Shown here in pieces: positions 35,017 to 44,928 of a stretch of DNA of 64,000 bases. The translations under genes and the position numbers were made by a program. Positions within the stretch are counted from its first letter, which is position 1. Each line of letters starts with the position of its first letter. The notes under the pieces were generated by a model. The model was not told where the DNA came from, did no database searches, and saw only the letters and a program-made list of their open reading frames with translations. Source of the stretch: Puccinellia tenuiflora (taxonomy: Eukaryota; Streptophyta; Magnoliopsida; Poales; Poaceae). The stretch spans positions 564,756-628,755 of the forward strand of contig QRDG01000237.1 of assembly GCA_012064385.1 (NCBI GenBank), in the 5' to 3' direction.

Positions 35017-35865
35017 TGTCGGGGGTTACCCCGGATAGGGTCAAGATAAGGTGTTAAAGGTGAAAACCCGGAGTTGACCGGGTTATGGTTTACAGACATA
35101 ATATAGACCGGCATACTTAAGGTACCCTGGCTGGTACAAACCGAGGTACAGACAGCCGAATTAGGTTGAACCGACATACAGATATGTCGGTGTGCCATCC
35201 CGTTTCCTTGTGTATGCAGGGAAAGACAAACCGAGTCATGAACGTGGAACAAGCCTATGCCGGGTAAAAGTTATCCCGGACGGTGGACCAAGCTCCTTCC
35301 GACACGGAGCGAAACAAGGTGCGGCGGCGTGCCGCAAGTGGACGATGGGACATGCCTCCACCATGCCTCTGACGCGGGCGGCGCGGAGCAGCGGCGCTAG
35401 GCGTAGGCGCGGGTGTCCTGTCTACCACAGAGGGGACCGTGGCGGCCAGCGCTGACACGGTCTGGGCATGGCGCAGCGGCGCGCGTGTCGGAAGGCAACC
35501 AAGGGGTATGGCCACAGTAGCCCTGTTTAACACTGTAACCCGGGCACCGCTATATAAGGTGCCCCAGGCCCTCCTGCGCGGGGGAGGACGATCGAGAGGG
35601 GAGAGAAACACTTAGTTCTTTTCCTGAGGCTTGCATTCAGCTCAAGGAGCTCCCCTGTAACCCGGATTGTGACCCCATATATCAAAACAACAAGCAGGAG
35701 TAGGGGTTTACCTCCTCACGAGGGCCCCGAACCTGGGTAAATCGTGTGTGTGCGTGTGTGTGTGTTCGTGTGTTTTCCTTCACATAATCCCTCCCCGGTA
35801 TCACTAGCGTCCATCGGCCCCAACTCAAGCCTACCCATGGCATCTGTCTGTTCACCACGACGACA
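35017..35865 (+). repeat. 3' LTR of the Tat element
   Basis: 849 bp, TGTCGGGGGT...CACGACGACA, colinear with the 5' LTR. It is followed directly by the CCAAG duplication. Confidence 0.93.
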
Positions 35866-36586
35866 CCAAGTGTAGATAGATGAGAGAGATGTGGTCATGC
35901 ACACGAAATATGAATCATTGCACTAGTGTTTAGAATATTGTCCATTATGAAGTATGATGTATGTAGGTACGGGATGGCCGATGTGACAACGGCATATGTA
36001 TTGAGTGACACAATACAGCCCAACATCCTTTATCTGGGGGTAAAAAGGAAGAAGTATGATGTGGGAGTGACAACAAACCATGCTAGCCTTACGAGGGTGA
36101 CCTAGCAACACAAATGATTATTTTCTTTCAACTATGTGTTTTATGACATGTAGCCGTCATAGAAGTTTACCATTAAAGCATGACAATTGTGTGTACCTTT
36201 TATCTATAACATGATAATCACCATAGATGGGAGAGAGGATTGAGTGAACCCATGAACCCATGTCCATTGTTTCTATAAGAGAAAACCTTTGTCTTGTCCT
36301 CTTGCATTGAAGAGGATTGGGACACTTCTACATTCTTGTTTTGTTACATTAAACTTCCATCCATTAAATCAACCATCTTGTTCTTTAAACTTGTTTAGTG
36401 CATAATCAACTAAAACTTGTGACACTTTAGTTGTAGGGGATAGATTACTTTTCCTTCTTGCTCCTGCGGATCGATACCCTACTTCCACATTGAGAGGTGC
36501 TACAGTGATCCCCTGCTCTTGGGGGTTATCAATAGGTTACAATGAGCAATAATAATCACATAATAATCCAGCAAAGATGAATAAAT

Positions 36587-37012
36587 TCAACCGGGCGACG
36601 AGTATGCCTGCCACAGGTTGATCGAAAGAAAGTAAAATAGCACAGTCAACCGGGCGATGGCGGAGATACCTCCGACCAGTGATAGCCACAGGTCGAGTAA
36701 AAGAAAAATAAAATAGCACAATCAACCGGGCGATGGCAGAGATACCTCCGACCAGTGACAACCACAGGTCGAGTAAAAGAAAATAAAATAGCACAATCAA
36801 CCGGGCAATGGCGGAGATACCTCCGACCAGTGACAGCCACAGGTTGAGTAAAAGAAAATAAAATAGCACAATCAGTCGGGCGATGGCGGAGTTATCTCCG
36901 AAGTGACAGCCACAGGTTGAGTAAAAGAAAATAAAATAGCATAGTTGGTTAGCGTCAACCGGGCGATGGCGGAGATTCCTCCGACCAGTGACAGCCACAG
37001 GTCGACTACAAA
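36587..37012. repeat. Tandem repeat, six units of about 75 bp
   Basis: Units start at 36587, 36646, 36722, 36797, 36872 and 36955 with TCAACCGGGCGATGGCGGAG or a close variant, and share CCTCCGACCAGTGACAGCCA and AAGAAAATAAAATAGCAC. The spacings are 59, 76, 75, 75 and 83 bp. The array lies in the long element at 19411-39288, to the right of its nested insert. Confidence 0.9.
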
Positions 37013-39293
37013 TGTTACTGGAGGCGTCCATGCGATCTCGTTCCTCCATTCCATTGACTACGGCGGTTCCCCCAGTCCATCGTCGCCGGAATGGGGAGTG
37101 GTGCATGGTACCGTCCAACGCAACGCCACAACTCTACAGAAAAGTAGCCGGTTCAATCCACTTGGGTAGAACCCAACGTGTATTTAGTCGGGGTACCGGA
37201 ACTCAACCCACGTGAAATGGGTTTATCATATTATAGGAAATAAATAGCAATAGTAGATCACATGAAATAATAGGCATGAAATATGACATGTGAGATGCAA
37301 ACTAACGCGCAAACAAATAACAGTCATAGCAAACAAACATCGACAACTTGGAAACAGATGGTTGGGGGCTGATGGCTTGCCTTCAGCTGAGGGATCAACT
37401 TCTCCTTCAATAGAATGGTTGGAATCTATTAAAGAAATAAAAAATAGGCATTATAAACCCTCCAAAAGCTACTCAACAACTTCCCAAGCAAATAAACTTC
37501 AAATCCTTCAAAACCAGTGCCATTGGATAGAAAATTTCAAAACAAAGCTACTGCCAAAAGATTCATATTTTTCTGAATTTTTTTGAGAGAGTTATACCCT
37601 TTCAAAGATAACCCTAGAATCTGCCTTTTCTAAAAACAGAGAAAATAAAAAAAGAAAACGGTTCGGTTTATGTTTAAAACACTGACGGGTGGGGCCCAAC
37701 TATCAGCGGTCCATCAACCGAACCAGTACGGGGTTTAAAACAGAGGGGTAGAGTCGCCGGCTCCGGCGAACTCACCGGCGATGTCCTCCGGAGGCCGAGG
37801 CGACGGAGAGGGGAGGGGAAGGGGTCAGGGAGGCTCCGGGATGTTCTTAGAATCTCGTCGTCGTGCTCACGGGCGGCGGAGGGGTATGCAGCAACAGCGG
37901 CGTCGTCGTCCGTGGAGGCCGAGGTACGGCGAGGATGGTGGTGGCGACTCAGGCCATCCCGAGATCCGGTGATGGTGGCTACGGGTTCCTGGGGCTCTGG
38001 ATTGGAGGAGGAGGTGAGGAATTGGTGGCGGGGTGGCTCTGGAGAGGGGAATCGACTGGAGGCCGAGCGGCGGGGACGTGCTCGTCGCCGGCACTCTGGT
38101 GCTCCCCAGGAGCTGATACTGGAGGGGGAGGGGACTGAGGGAGAGAGGGTGGTGGTGCGGTGCTTGGCTGCTGCCAGGGGGCTCATTTTATAGCCCTCCG
38201 AGGTGGGGGTCCGGAAGGGGGCTCGCGGTGAGGTGGCGGGACGAGGAGGCCGGGGCTGAGGGAAACGACGTAGCAACGGCGCGTCGCCGTGCATGTGCCC
38301 TACCAGCTGGACGACGGGAAAAGCAGGGATGTGGGTAGGCACGGGCGGGCACGGTGAGGTGGCGGTGAGGTGTCCCGGGCGGCAGCGACGAGACGACGGC
38401 CGCGGCGTTGTCGGTGTAGCTGCAGGCAGCGCTGGACGACGCGAAATCCGCGATTGTGGATAGGCACGGCCGGTTGCGGCATTGGTGAGGGGGTGTCCCG
38501 CGGTGGCGCTGTGTGTGCGGCGCGTCGTCTAGCGCACGGCAGCGCACGGGAGGAGATGGGGAACATGGAGTGGCGGTGGGGGTCGTGTAGGAGGTGGGGA
38601 AGCAGGGGGACACGAGGAGAAGTGGCGGGGAGGTCACCGGCGATGACCAAGAACTGGCGGCGCCGCCGGGCACGACCGTGCCCACGGTCCTGGCCATGCC
38701 GACATCGGCATCAGGATGATTTCCTCAACCTGGGGCTCCAATCGAAAAACCGATCGCGTCACTTGGTGCCAAATTCAAAATCCTACAACCTTGCAGTTTT
38801 TAGTATTTGCTGGTTTGCAACTTGGGCTTTACAAAAATTTCATCGAACACTTCTACTCAGAAAAGGAAAACAGGTTTTGGGGTTTTAAAATAAATGGGGT
38901 TGAGTCAGGAAAATTCCCTGAGGTAGGTACTGGCCACTATCATCTGGTTTGGGATTTTTTATAAAGTTAGAAAAAGATTTAGTAGGCTTTCCAAAAATAT
39001 TAAAGTTTTGGGCAGGAAGTAACTATAGAAAAGCTCCAAAATTTTCTTAGCAAGGTATGGAATGTTTTTGCATATTTGGGTTACATACTTGTTAGGGATC
39101 CTCCCTGAATTTTTGGAGAATTTTTGGGAAGCTAGGGTTTTGGGGTTTTGACATTAACGAAAAGAAAATCAATCGAGAGGGCTTTAGGTCTGGAAAAGGA
39201 GAGGTAAAACCAAATTATCCAAATTCAAATTTGAAGGTTTTGTTTGTCAATAATTTTTTTTAAAGGACCAAAATTTCGGGATGTTACAGTCGC

Positions 39294-40294
39294 CGTGAGG
39301 TGGAAACCCTCCTCCATACCAGCACCATCTCCAAGCTTGAAGGGGGGGGGGGCAAGGGCCGCCGCCGCCGCCGGGCTGCCGCCTCCTCTCCGGGCTGCTG
39401 CCCCAAAAGGCCGCCGTCGTTGCCGTGGCCGCCGCCGGCCGCCATCTCCCCTCCGGGCTGCACCTCTCCATCAAGCTCCTACTCACCATGGCCATGCGTG
39501 AGTAGTCTCCCTCGGGGCTGAGGCTTATACAAGTAGCTATGTGGTTATCTCTCTCTCCCATGATGTGATCCTCGTTGTGATCATGAGATTTGTTAGCATA
39601 GTTGAATACATGATGTTTCCCTACATGTAATGGTATGATTTTGCTCAAGTGGTGTCATCTATTATAAGTTCAGGAGTCACCGTTGTGATCACGGTACCTC
39701 GGTGACAGTGTGGGTGCCGTGTGTGACTCTAATGATAAAAAACTTAGAGGGATCTTCATCATGAGGTTGTTCTTTATTATTGTTGGATTGAATAGATCAT
39801 GAGGTTTCTTGATGCTTGTGTTATTGAAGAAAGAGACTATTCAAGAAATAGGTTGTGGTGTTTGCTAGTACTATCTTTGGATGCGGATAGTGACAGCATG
39901 AAGTGTCCATAGATGTGGAATACGAACTTTAAGTTGTGCTTTTCGTAGCCCTACGCAATTCTCATCCTATTTGATCCATGAAAGAATGATCTCCGAGTAA
40001 CGTCTATCATGCATGTGTTTTTGTGGGAACTATCATGTGTTTAATTATGTTAATGATGTTCAGAGTAGTCACTAGTGAAAGTATGAAGCCTAGGCCTTGT
40101 TTCCAAGCATTGATACACCGTTTTTAGTCACTTTTGTCACTTGTTTGCTTGCTGCCATTTTTATTACAGAATTACAAAATCACCTTTTACCATCCATATC
40201 ACTTGCATTTTACTATCTCTTCGCCGAACTAGTGCACCTATACAATTAGCCATTGTATTAGGTATGTTGGGGACACAAGAGACTTGTTGTATTT
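39294..40294 (+). repeat. 5' LTR of the non-autonomous element, second piece
   Basis: CGTGAGGTGGAAACCCTCC onward matches the 3' LTR from about 48016. It is cut at 40294 by the insertion at 40295. Confidence 0.88.
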
Positions 40295-43200
40295 TGTAAC
40301 GCCCCAAGATCGGTACTATGCAGATTTGAGCGATTCCCGCCAAATCCGCATAATAACGATCCTAAAGGACGCCCACCAGGCATAACGTGCACGTCGCAAC
40401 ACACACGTTATGCGGGTGGAATTGTGATAACATTACAACAGTTCTCGATGGAACCCACAAAAGAACATATATACAACGACTCACCGAGTCAAGAGCAAAG
40501 ATACAATACAAAGAATCCCTCCGGCTACGGACAAGAAACAAATTGGACTAAGAGTCCTGAAGATAAACGAAGGCACCATATCCCTGCCCAGGCCAAGCCG
40601 GAGGGATTCCCAAGCTAACGTCGTCAGACTTCAAACCTGTCAGCTGCATTGGAATAGCAGCCCCGAAGGGGTCAGTACTATAAACAGTACTGGCAAGTAA
40701 TACTCACAAGATATCAAAGCTGGAATTCCGAGGGAAGGGGGTTAGCGATTTAGGCGGCGGCAAGCAGCACTAACAACTTATAGAGACACACTACAACTTT
40801 CGTCTAATAGAGAGAAGGTAAGAGAGCGCATAATAAACCAACTATACTACTCACCACATCAAAACCTGCCCAAGTATTACTCCCTCGATCAACCATCCGC
40901 GAGGAAGCAATCAGGGCAACTCACACGGTGGACAAGTTTTATGGGTTATTATTGAAGTGATCTATCTTACTAGTCAAGTTATTATCATTAGGTGCAAGTT
41001 GTCTATGATCTTTTTAGCCAGCGCATTTCACCAAGTCGTCCCTAACCGCGGACATGGCTTTTCGAAAAGATTTCACCCTGCAGGGATGCACGAATGAACC
41101 CACACACATCGAAACACTCGCTTAGAGGTGTACCGGTGGAGCGTTCGACGCAATACTTCCCTTCTCTACAAACAAGTCCAGGGAGCCACCTAGCTAGGTC
41201 TGATCCACCTTGAGAGTCCGGCCGAAGCTTCGAGGTGGGCCTAACCGTTGCGTGGATGGTGTCGGGAGGAGCACTCATATGATTGCCCTCCTTCCACACT
41301 CGATAAACGAACGTACCGCAAGCCCTACCATAAGTCACCACGTAATCAGCATCATCTTACCTTCTCATCATCATCATCATCATCGTTGTATGCGCGCAAA
41401 TGGAAACACCCGAACTAAGTTGTGGCTCCTTGACAGGTTTGAGGATCCGGTAATAGATTGCGGGGAGGCCCATAGAACTCCCACATGTGGTTAGTGCGCT
41501 CAGTCTTGGATCAGCGGAAAAGAACTCGGGTCCTAGGCGACACTAGCAGAACAAATCACCACGATTGTCCTTTGCCGGTGCCTTATCTTTATTAAGTTAT
41601 TCCCATCGCAACAGAAAATAAAGATTACCATTTTAGTTGAGCCTAGCTACCATATTATCAACAAGACTAGATAAAGAGGAAACAAGACTCAAGCAAAGCA
41701 CCTAAGCATGCACTAGGACTCGCAAGGCTAACAAGGTAAACAAGCAACAGGTAATAGGATGTGGAGGTGTGGCTATATCATGGCTGCCAGGTAAACATGC
41801 AAATAGGATCGAGACACAAGCATCGATACATAAGGCTAGCAAGGAACAAAAGATAGGACGAGTAAGAGACAGAAAACAAGCAAAGATAGCAAGGGAGTAT
41901 CACTTGCCTGCAATCCAGTAGAGGTAGCAGAACCTATCATTGCTCACATCAACTCATCGTCCTATTCCCGAAGAAGCAACGAACACTGGAAGCGCAAAAG
42001 ATGCATTTTACTACTACGGCAAAAGATCCGGCATGTTGAGGACATGTATGCATGACAAATTAAAGGTTGTCCAATTTTATTTCCTAACACATGGCAAAAC
42101 ATTTTAAATGGGATCGGTGCACAATATAGATGCACCGGACAAACCCCATAATTAAATTGATTTAATTTGACTAAATGGATAAAGGTGCGATGTTAATTAA
42201 TGATGCATGATTTTATAAAAGATACGCATATAGGGTATTTAGGGATAGGGTTGGGGTCACACATCGGATTCGGGATCGCCGTCTTCGGATCGGAGAGGAA
42301 GTAGTCGAAGTAGTCATCGTAGTCGAAGTAGTCGAGGTTGTCGTTCGTCCGGAGTCAAAGTAGTCGAGGTAGTCGACGTTGTGGAAGTAGTCGTACTCGG
42401 GTCATCGTCGTGGCGGACCTTGGCGTTCCGGGCTTCGGGGTCGTCGGGGTTCCACGGTGGTCGGAGAACTTGGCATCGTGAAGCGGCTTCACGTCGGGAA
42501 ACATCGGGGAACGGAGATCTTGCGTCACGTCGGGGACGGGAAACACGGACACGTCGGGAACGGCCGTCGGGGATCGGGCTTCCGACGGGAAAGGGAACGG
42601 GAACACGACACGGGGAAGCCACACATCGGGCACGGACAGGGCATCGGGGAACAGGAAACACGTCGGGAACATGTCGGGGATCGGGGCTTCCCGACGGAAA
42701 CTACGGGAAACGGGGAACCGGCAACGGGCATCGGAGACGGCAACGAGGACGACGGCAGCGTCTTGCGGGAATTTCGTCGAACGCTTGGCGGGCAGAGGGC
42801 AGAGGGCAGAGAAGACGTAGCAGCAGCCGCAACAGCTCGGGCATAGCACGGCGAAGGAGTCAACACGGCAAGGGAGCTCCTCAAGGGGAGGTGCACGACC
42901 AGAGCATGGGGTGGAGGAGCTACTGGCGGCAGGAGGAAGAGCTGGGTGGAGCAGGCCGGCCGGGGGAGGAGGGGGCCGAAGGCTGCTGGCGGGAGAGCAG
43001 GGGCGCGAGGACCAGCTGGAGGGAGGAAGGCCGGAGATAGGGTGGAGACGAGGCGGCGGCCCGATGGTGGCCGGAGGCGGGCGGAGGGAGCTCGGGCAGG
43101 GGGAAAGCGAGGCCGGCCAGAGCAAGGAGAGGGCGGCCACGACTGGCACGGGTGGACGAGGAGCAAGGAGGCAAGCGGCCGGTGGGAGCAAGCAGGCGGT

Positions 43201-43879
43201 GGAGGGAGAGCCGGCCGGAGCAAGGAGGCGGCTCGGTGCGGGATGGGAGGCCGCGGCTGGCCGGAGCTGGAGGGGAGCACGGGGAGGAGCACAGGAGAGG
43301 TCCTGGCCGTGGGGAGGAGAAGAGGAGAGCGGGGGGAGAGGGAGGAGGAGCACGGCGGGGCTGGCCGGCCGGAGGAGGGAGCACGGGAGGAGGGGATCGA
43401 GCGGGGCCGGGAAGGAGAAGAAAAGGGGAAGAAAGAAAAAGAAAAGGAGAAAAGGAAAAGGGAGGGGAGAAAAGATAAGGAGAAAGGGGTCCAGGGACCC
43501 GACTGCAGGGTGGGAGGACGATTTCACGAAAACAGAAAAAGGGGAGAGGGCGGCTGCAAGAAGGCAGGGGGTGGGAAAGGAAAAAAGCCAGGGGAAACCC
43601 TAGGGTTTGGAGGTTAGGTGGGCTTGGGCCGGTTTGGACTACTCTCTCGAATTTCAAACTTTTATTTTTCTTGCAAATTAGTTTTGGAAATTAATTTTAG
43701 AAAAACGGAGACGACTGTCACGGTAAAACGTTTCCGACAATTTTTGGCAAAATAAAATAGGGTTTAATAAAAATATTTTTTGTTACCAAAAATATGCGAT
43801 GCGCATGATGCTAATGTCATGATGATGCAAAAACAAAAACAAACAAAATCTAATTTGGGGAAAACCCCGGGACATTACA
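40295..43879 (-). mobile_element. Long element with TGTAACGCCCC ends, probably a 3.6-kb solo LTR
   Basis: It begins TGTAACGCCCCAAG and ends CCCGGGACATTACA, with an exact TATTT duplication (40290-40294 and 43880-43884). The inverted end resembles that of the element at 19411-39288, and both lie in the same LTR. The right third (42.3-43.6 kb) is very GC- and purine-rich, with long spurious ORFs on both strands. An (ATC)n microsatellite lies at about 41366-41384. No protein domain. Orientation is inferred from the resemblance only. Confidence 0.65.
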
Positions 43880-43884
43880 TATTT

Positions 43885-44046
43885 TAATTGCAGGATTGTT
43901 TGAGAGAGGATACATTCAACCTCTTCCTCCCGTGGATTCGATAAACCTTGGGTTACTCACTTAAGGGAAATTTGCCGCTGTCCTACAAACCTCTGTGCTT
44001 GGAGGCCCAACAAGTCTACAAGAATAGAAGCGTGTAGTAGACATCA
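43885..44046 (+). repeat. 5' LTR of the non-autonomous element, third piece
   Basis: TTAATTGCAGGATTG... to GTAGTAGACATCA, matching the end of the 3' LTR at 49121. Confidence 0.88.
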
Positions 44047-44055
44047 AGCTAATGT

Positions 44056-44073
44056 CTGGCGCCGTTGTCGGGG
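44056..44073 (+). promoter_or_regulatory. Primer-binding site (tRNA-Asp type)
   Basis: TGGCGCCGTTGTCGGGGA lies ten bases after the 5' LTR. It complements the 3' end of plant tRNA-Asp with one mismatch (T for C at position 12), the primer usual for Athila-type and many LARD elements. The tRNA sequence is from general knowledge. Confidence 0.7.
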
Positions 44074-44217
44074 AGGAAAGGTAAGCGGTACTCACACTCC
44101 AATGACGAAGCTAATTTCTAGCATTGTTGTTGGGGAGGTGAGTGCTTGAAGGTATCTTCTTTAGATCTTGCAATTAAATCTTTTTGTTTCTTGTTTTTAT
44201 TTCACTAGTTCGGTTTA

Positions 44218-44928
44218 ATGGAAAACAACAAACAAATGAGAGAGCTTTATAAACTCTATCTTGAAATTGGTCATGATGCTTTTGAAGAGAAAATTAAAAA
44301 ACCTATGGAACTTTATTTGCATAATAATCATGATAGTAGCAATGTTATTAGCATGAATTATTTGGACACCATTATTGCTAATGGTATGGAAAATTATAAG
44401 CTTGGGGAAGCCGGTTTTGATGAATATGATCTTTTTAGTCCCCCAAGCTTTGAGGAGGAAATTTGCTTTGATTATACTATGCTTCCTATATATGATGATT
44501 ATTATGATGAATGTGATATTTTCAGTCCACCTACTATTGAGGAAAAAGTTTATTATGATCATGATATGCCTCCTATTTATGATGATTACAATGATGGTTA
44601 TGATAGTTTTACTCCCACTATTACTAATGAGAAGGATTTTACTTATGTGGAGAGTAATAATAATACTTTTATGCATGCGAATCATGAGAAAAATACTTTA
44701 TGTGATGGTTATGTTATTGAGTTTTCTTATGATTCTACTGAAAGTTATTATGAGAGAGGGAAGCGTGGTTATATAAATTTTCATCTTATGAAGTTTCCCC
44801 TCTTTATGTTGAAGGTTTTAATGTTGCACTTGCTTTTCCTTCCTATGCTTAATGCTTTATGCTTCAATGATTTATTTTCTTACAAGATTCCTATGCATAG
44901 GAAGTTGGTTAGACTTAAAAGTGTTTGA
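44218..44928 (+). CDS. Acidic Tyr/Asp-rich ORF of the non-autonomous retrotransposon, 236 aa
   Basis: I do not recognise a domain. It is the only long ORF in the internal region, starts about 170 bp after the 5' LTR where gag normally begins, and has no internal stop. Residues 1-65 are charged and helical (MENNKQMRELYKLYLEIGHD start). Residues about 68-130 hold imperfect repeats of a unit with FSPP-x2-EE, then D-x-M-x-PIYDDY; two full units and a partial third are visible. The last 50 residues are hydrophobic (MLKVLMLHLLFLPML), a possible membrane segment, followed by a basic end. Codon use is AT-rich, unlike the host genes here. It might be a degenerate gag substitute or a non-coding RNA that merely stays open. 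The intact frame in a gag/pol-less element argues for some selection, which is inference. Confidence 0.55.
   Translation: MENNKQMRELYKLYLEIGHDAFEEKIKKPMELYLHNNHDSSNVISMNYLDTIIANGMENYKLGEAGFDEYDLFSPPSFEEEICFDYTMLPIYDDYYDECDIFSPPTIEEKVYYDHDMPPIYDDYNDGYDSFTPTITNEKDFTYVESNNNTFMHANHEKNTLCDGYVIEFSYDSTESYYERGKRGYINFHLMKFPLFMLKVLMLHLLFLPMLNALCFNDLFSYKIPMHRKLVRLKSV

Larger units (their letters stand above)
21488..35865 (+). mobile_element. Full-length Tat-lineage Ty3/gypsy LTR retrotransposon, 14.4 kb
   Basis: Two near-identical LTRs (21488-22327 and 35017-35865) and an exact CCAAG duplication (21483-21487 and 35866-35870) define it. The order is LTR, tRNA-Lys primer site, gag, protease, RT, RNase H, second RNase H, integrase, tandem repeats, an antisense multi-exon gene, LTR. 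The second (archaeal-type) RNase H and the extra antisense ORF are marks of the Tat lineage in grasses. By eye the LTRs differ at about eight substitutions and two small indels, so it is a recent insertion, the youngest layer in the nest. Its gag-pol is broken. Confidence 0.93.
20626..36531 (+). mobile_element. Solo LTR, about 1.5 kb, split by the Tat element
   Basis: It begins TGATGCATGTAAAATGC at 20626 and ends CTTGGGGGTTATCA at 36531. The flanks are ACAGG (20621-20625) and ATAGG (36532-36536), a 5-bp duplication with one mismatch. GACTATAAAAATAG near 21031 is the TATA region. The two pieces (20626-21487 and 35871-36531) add to about 1,523 bp. No internal domain remains. Confidence 0.75.
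19411..39288 (-). mobile_element. Long element with TGTRACAYCCCGA ends, probably a 4-kb solo LTR
   Basis: It begins TGTGACACCCCGATC and ends TTCGGGATGTTACA, an inverted terminus with TG..CA ends. The flanks GCCGG (19406-19410) and GTCGC (39289-39293) can be one GCCGC duplication with one substitution in each copy; the undisturbed 3' LTR of the host reads GCCGC at this place. Without its own nested insert it is about 3.97 kb and carries no retroviral-type domain. A TATAAAA box on minus near 38190 suggests minus orientation. Long GC-rich ORFs at 37.7-38.9 kb are not protein-like. Confidence 0.65.

Noticed and set aside
36587..37012. CRISPR-like regular repeats
   Set aside because: Units are tandem with no unique spacers and the genome is a plant nuclear one.
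37674..38888. Ser/Pro- and Arg/Gly-rich ORFs of 170-222 aa
   Set aside because: GC-rich LTR-like sequence within the 19411-39288 element; no protein similarity that I can recognise.
41366..41384. (ATC)n microsatellite as a functional element
   Set aside because: A short simple repeat within a transposon; nothing suggests function.
42355..43657. Long overlapping ORFs (up to 390 aa) on both strands
   Set aside because: They are Pro/Ser/Leu- or Gly/Arg/Glu-rich in every frame because the DNA is purine-biased and GC-rich inside a repetitive element; no domain and no codon signal.
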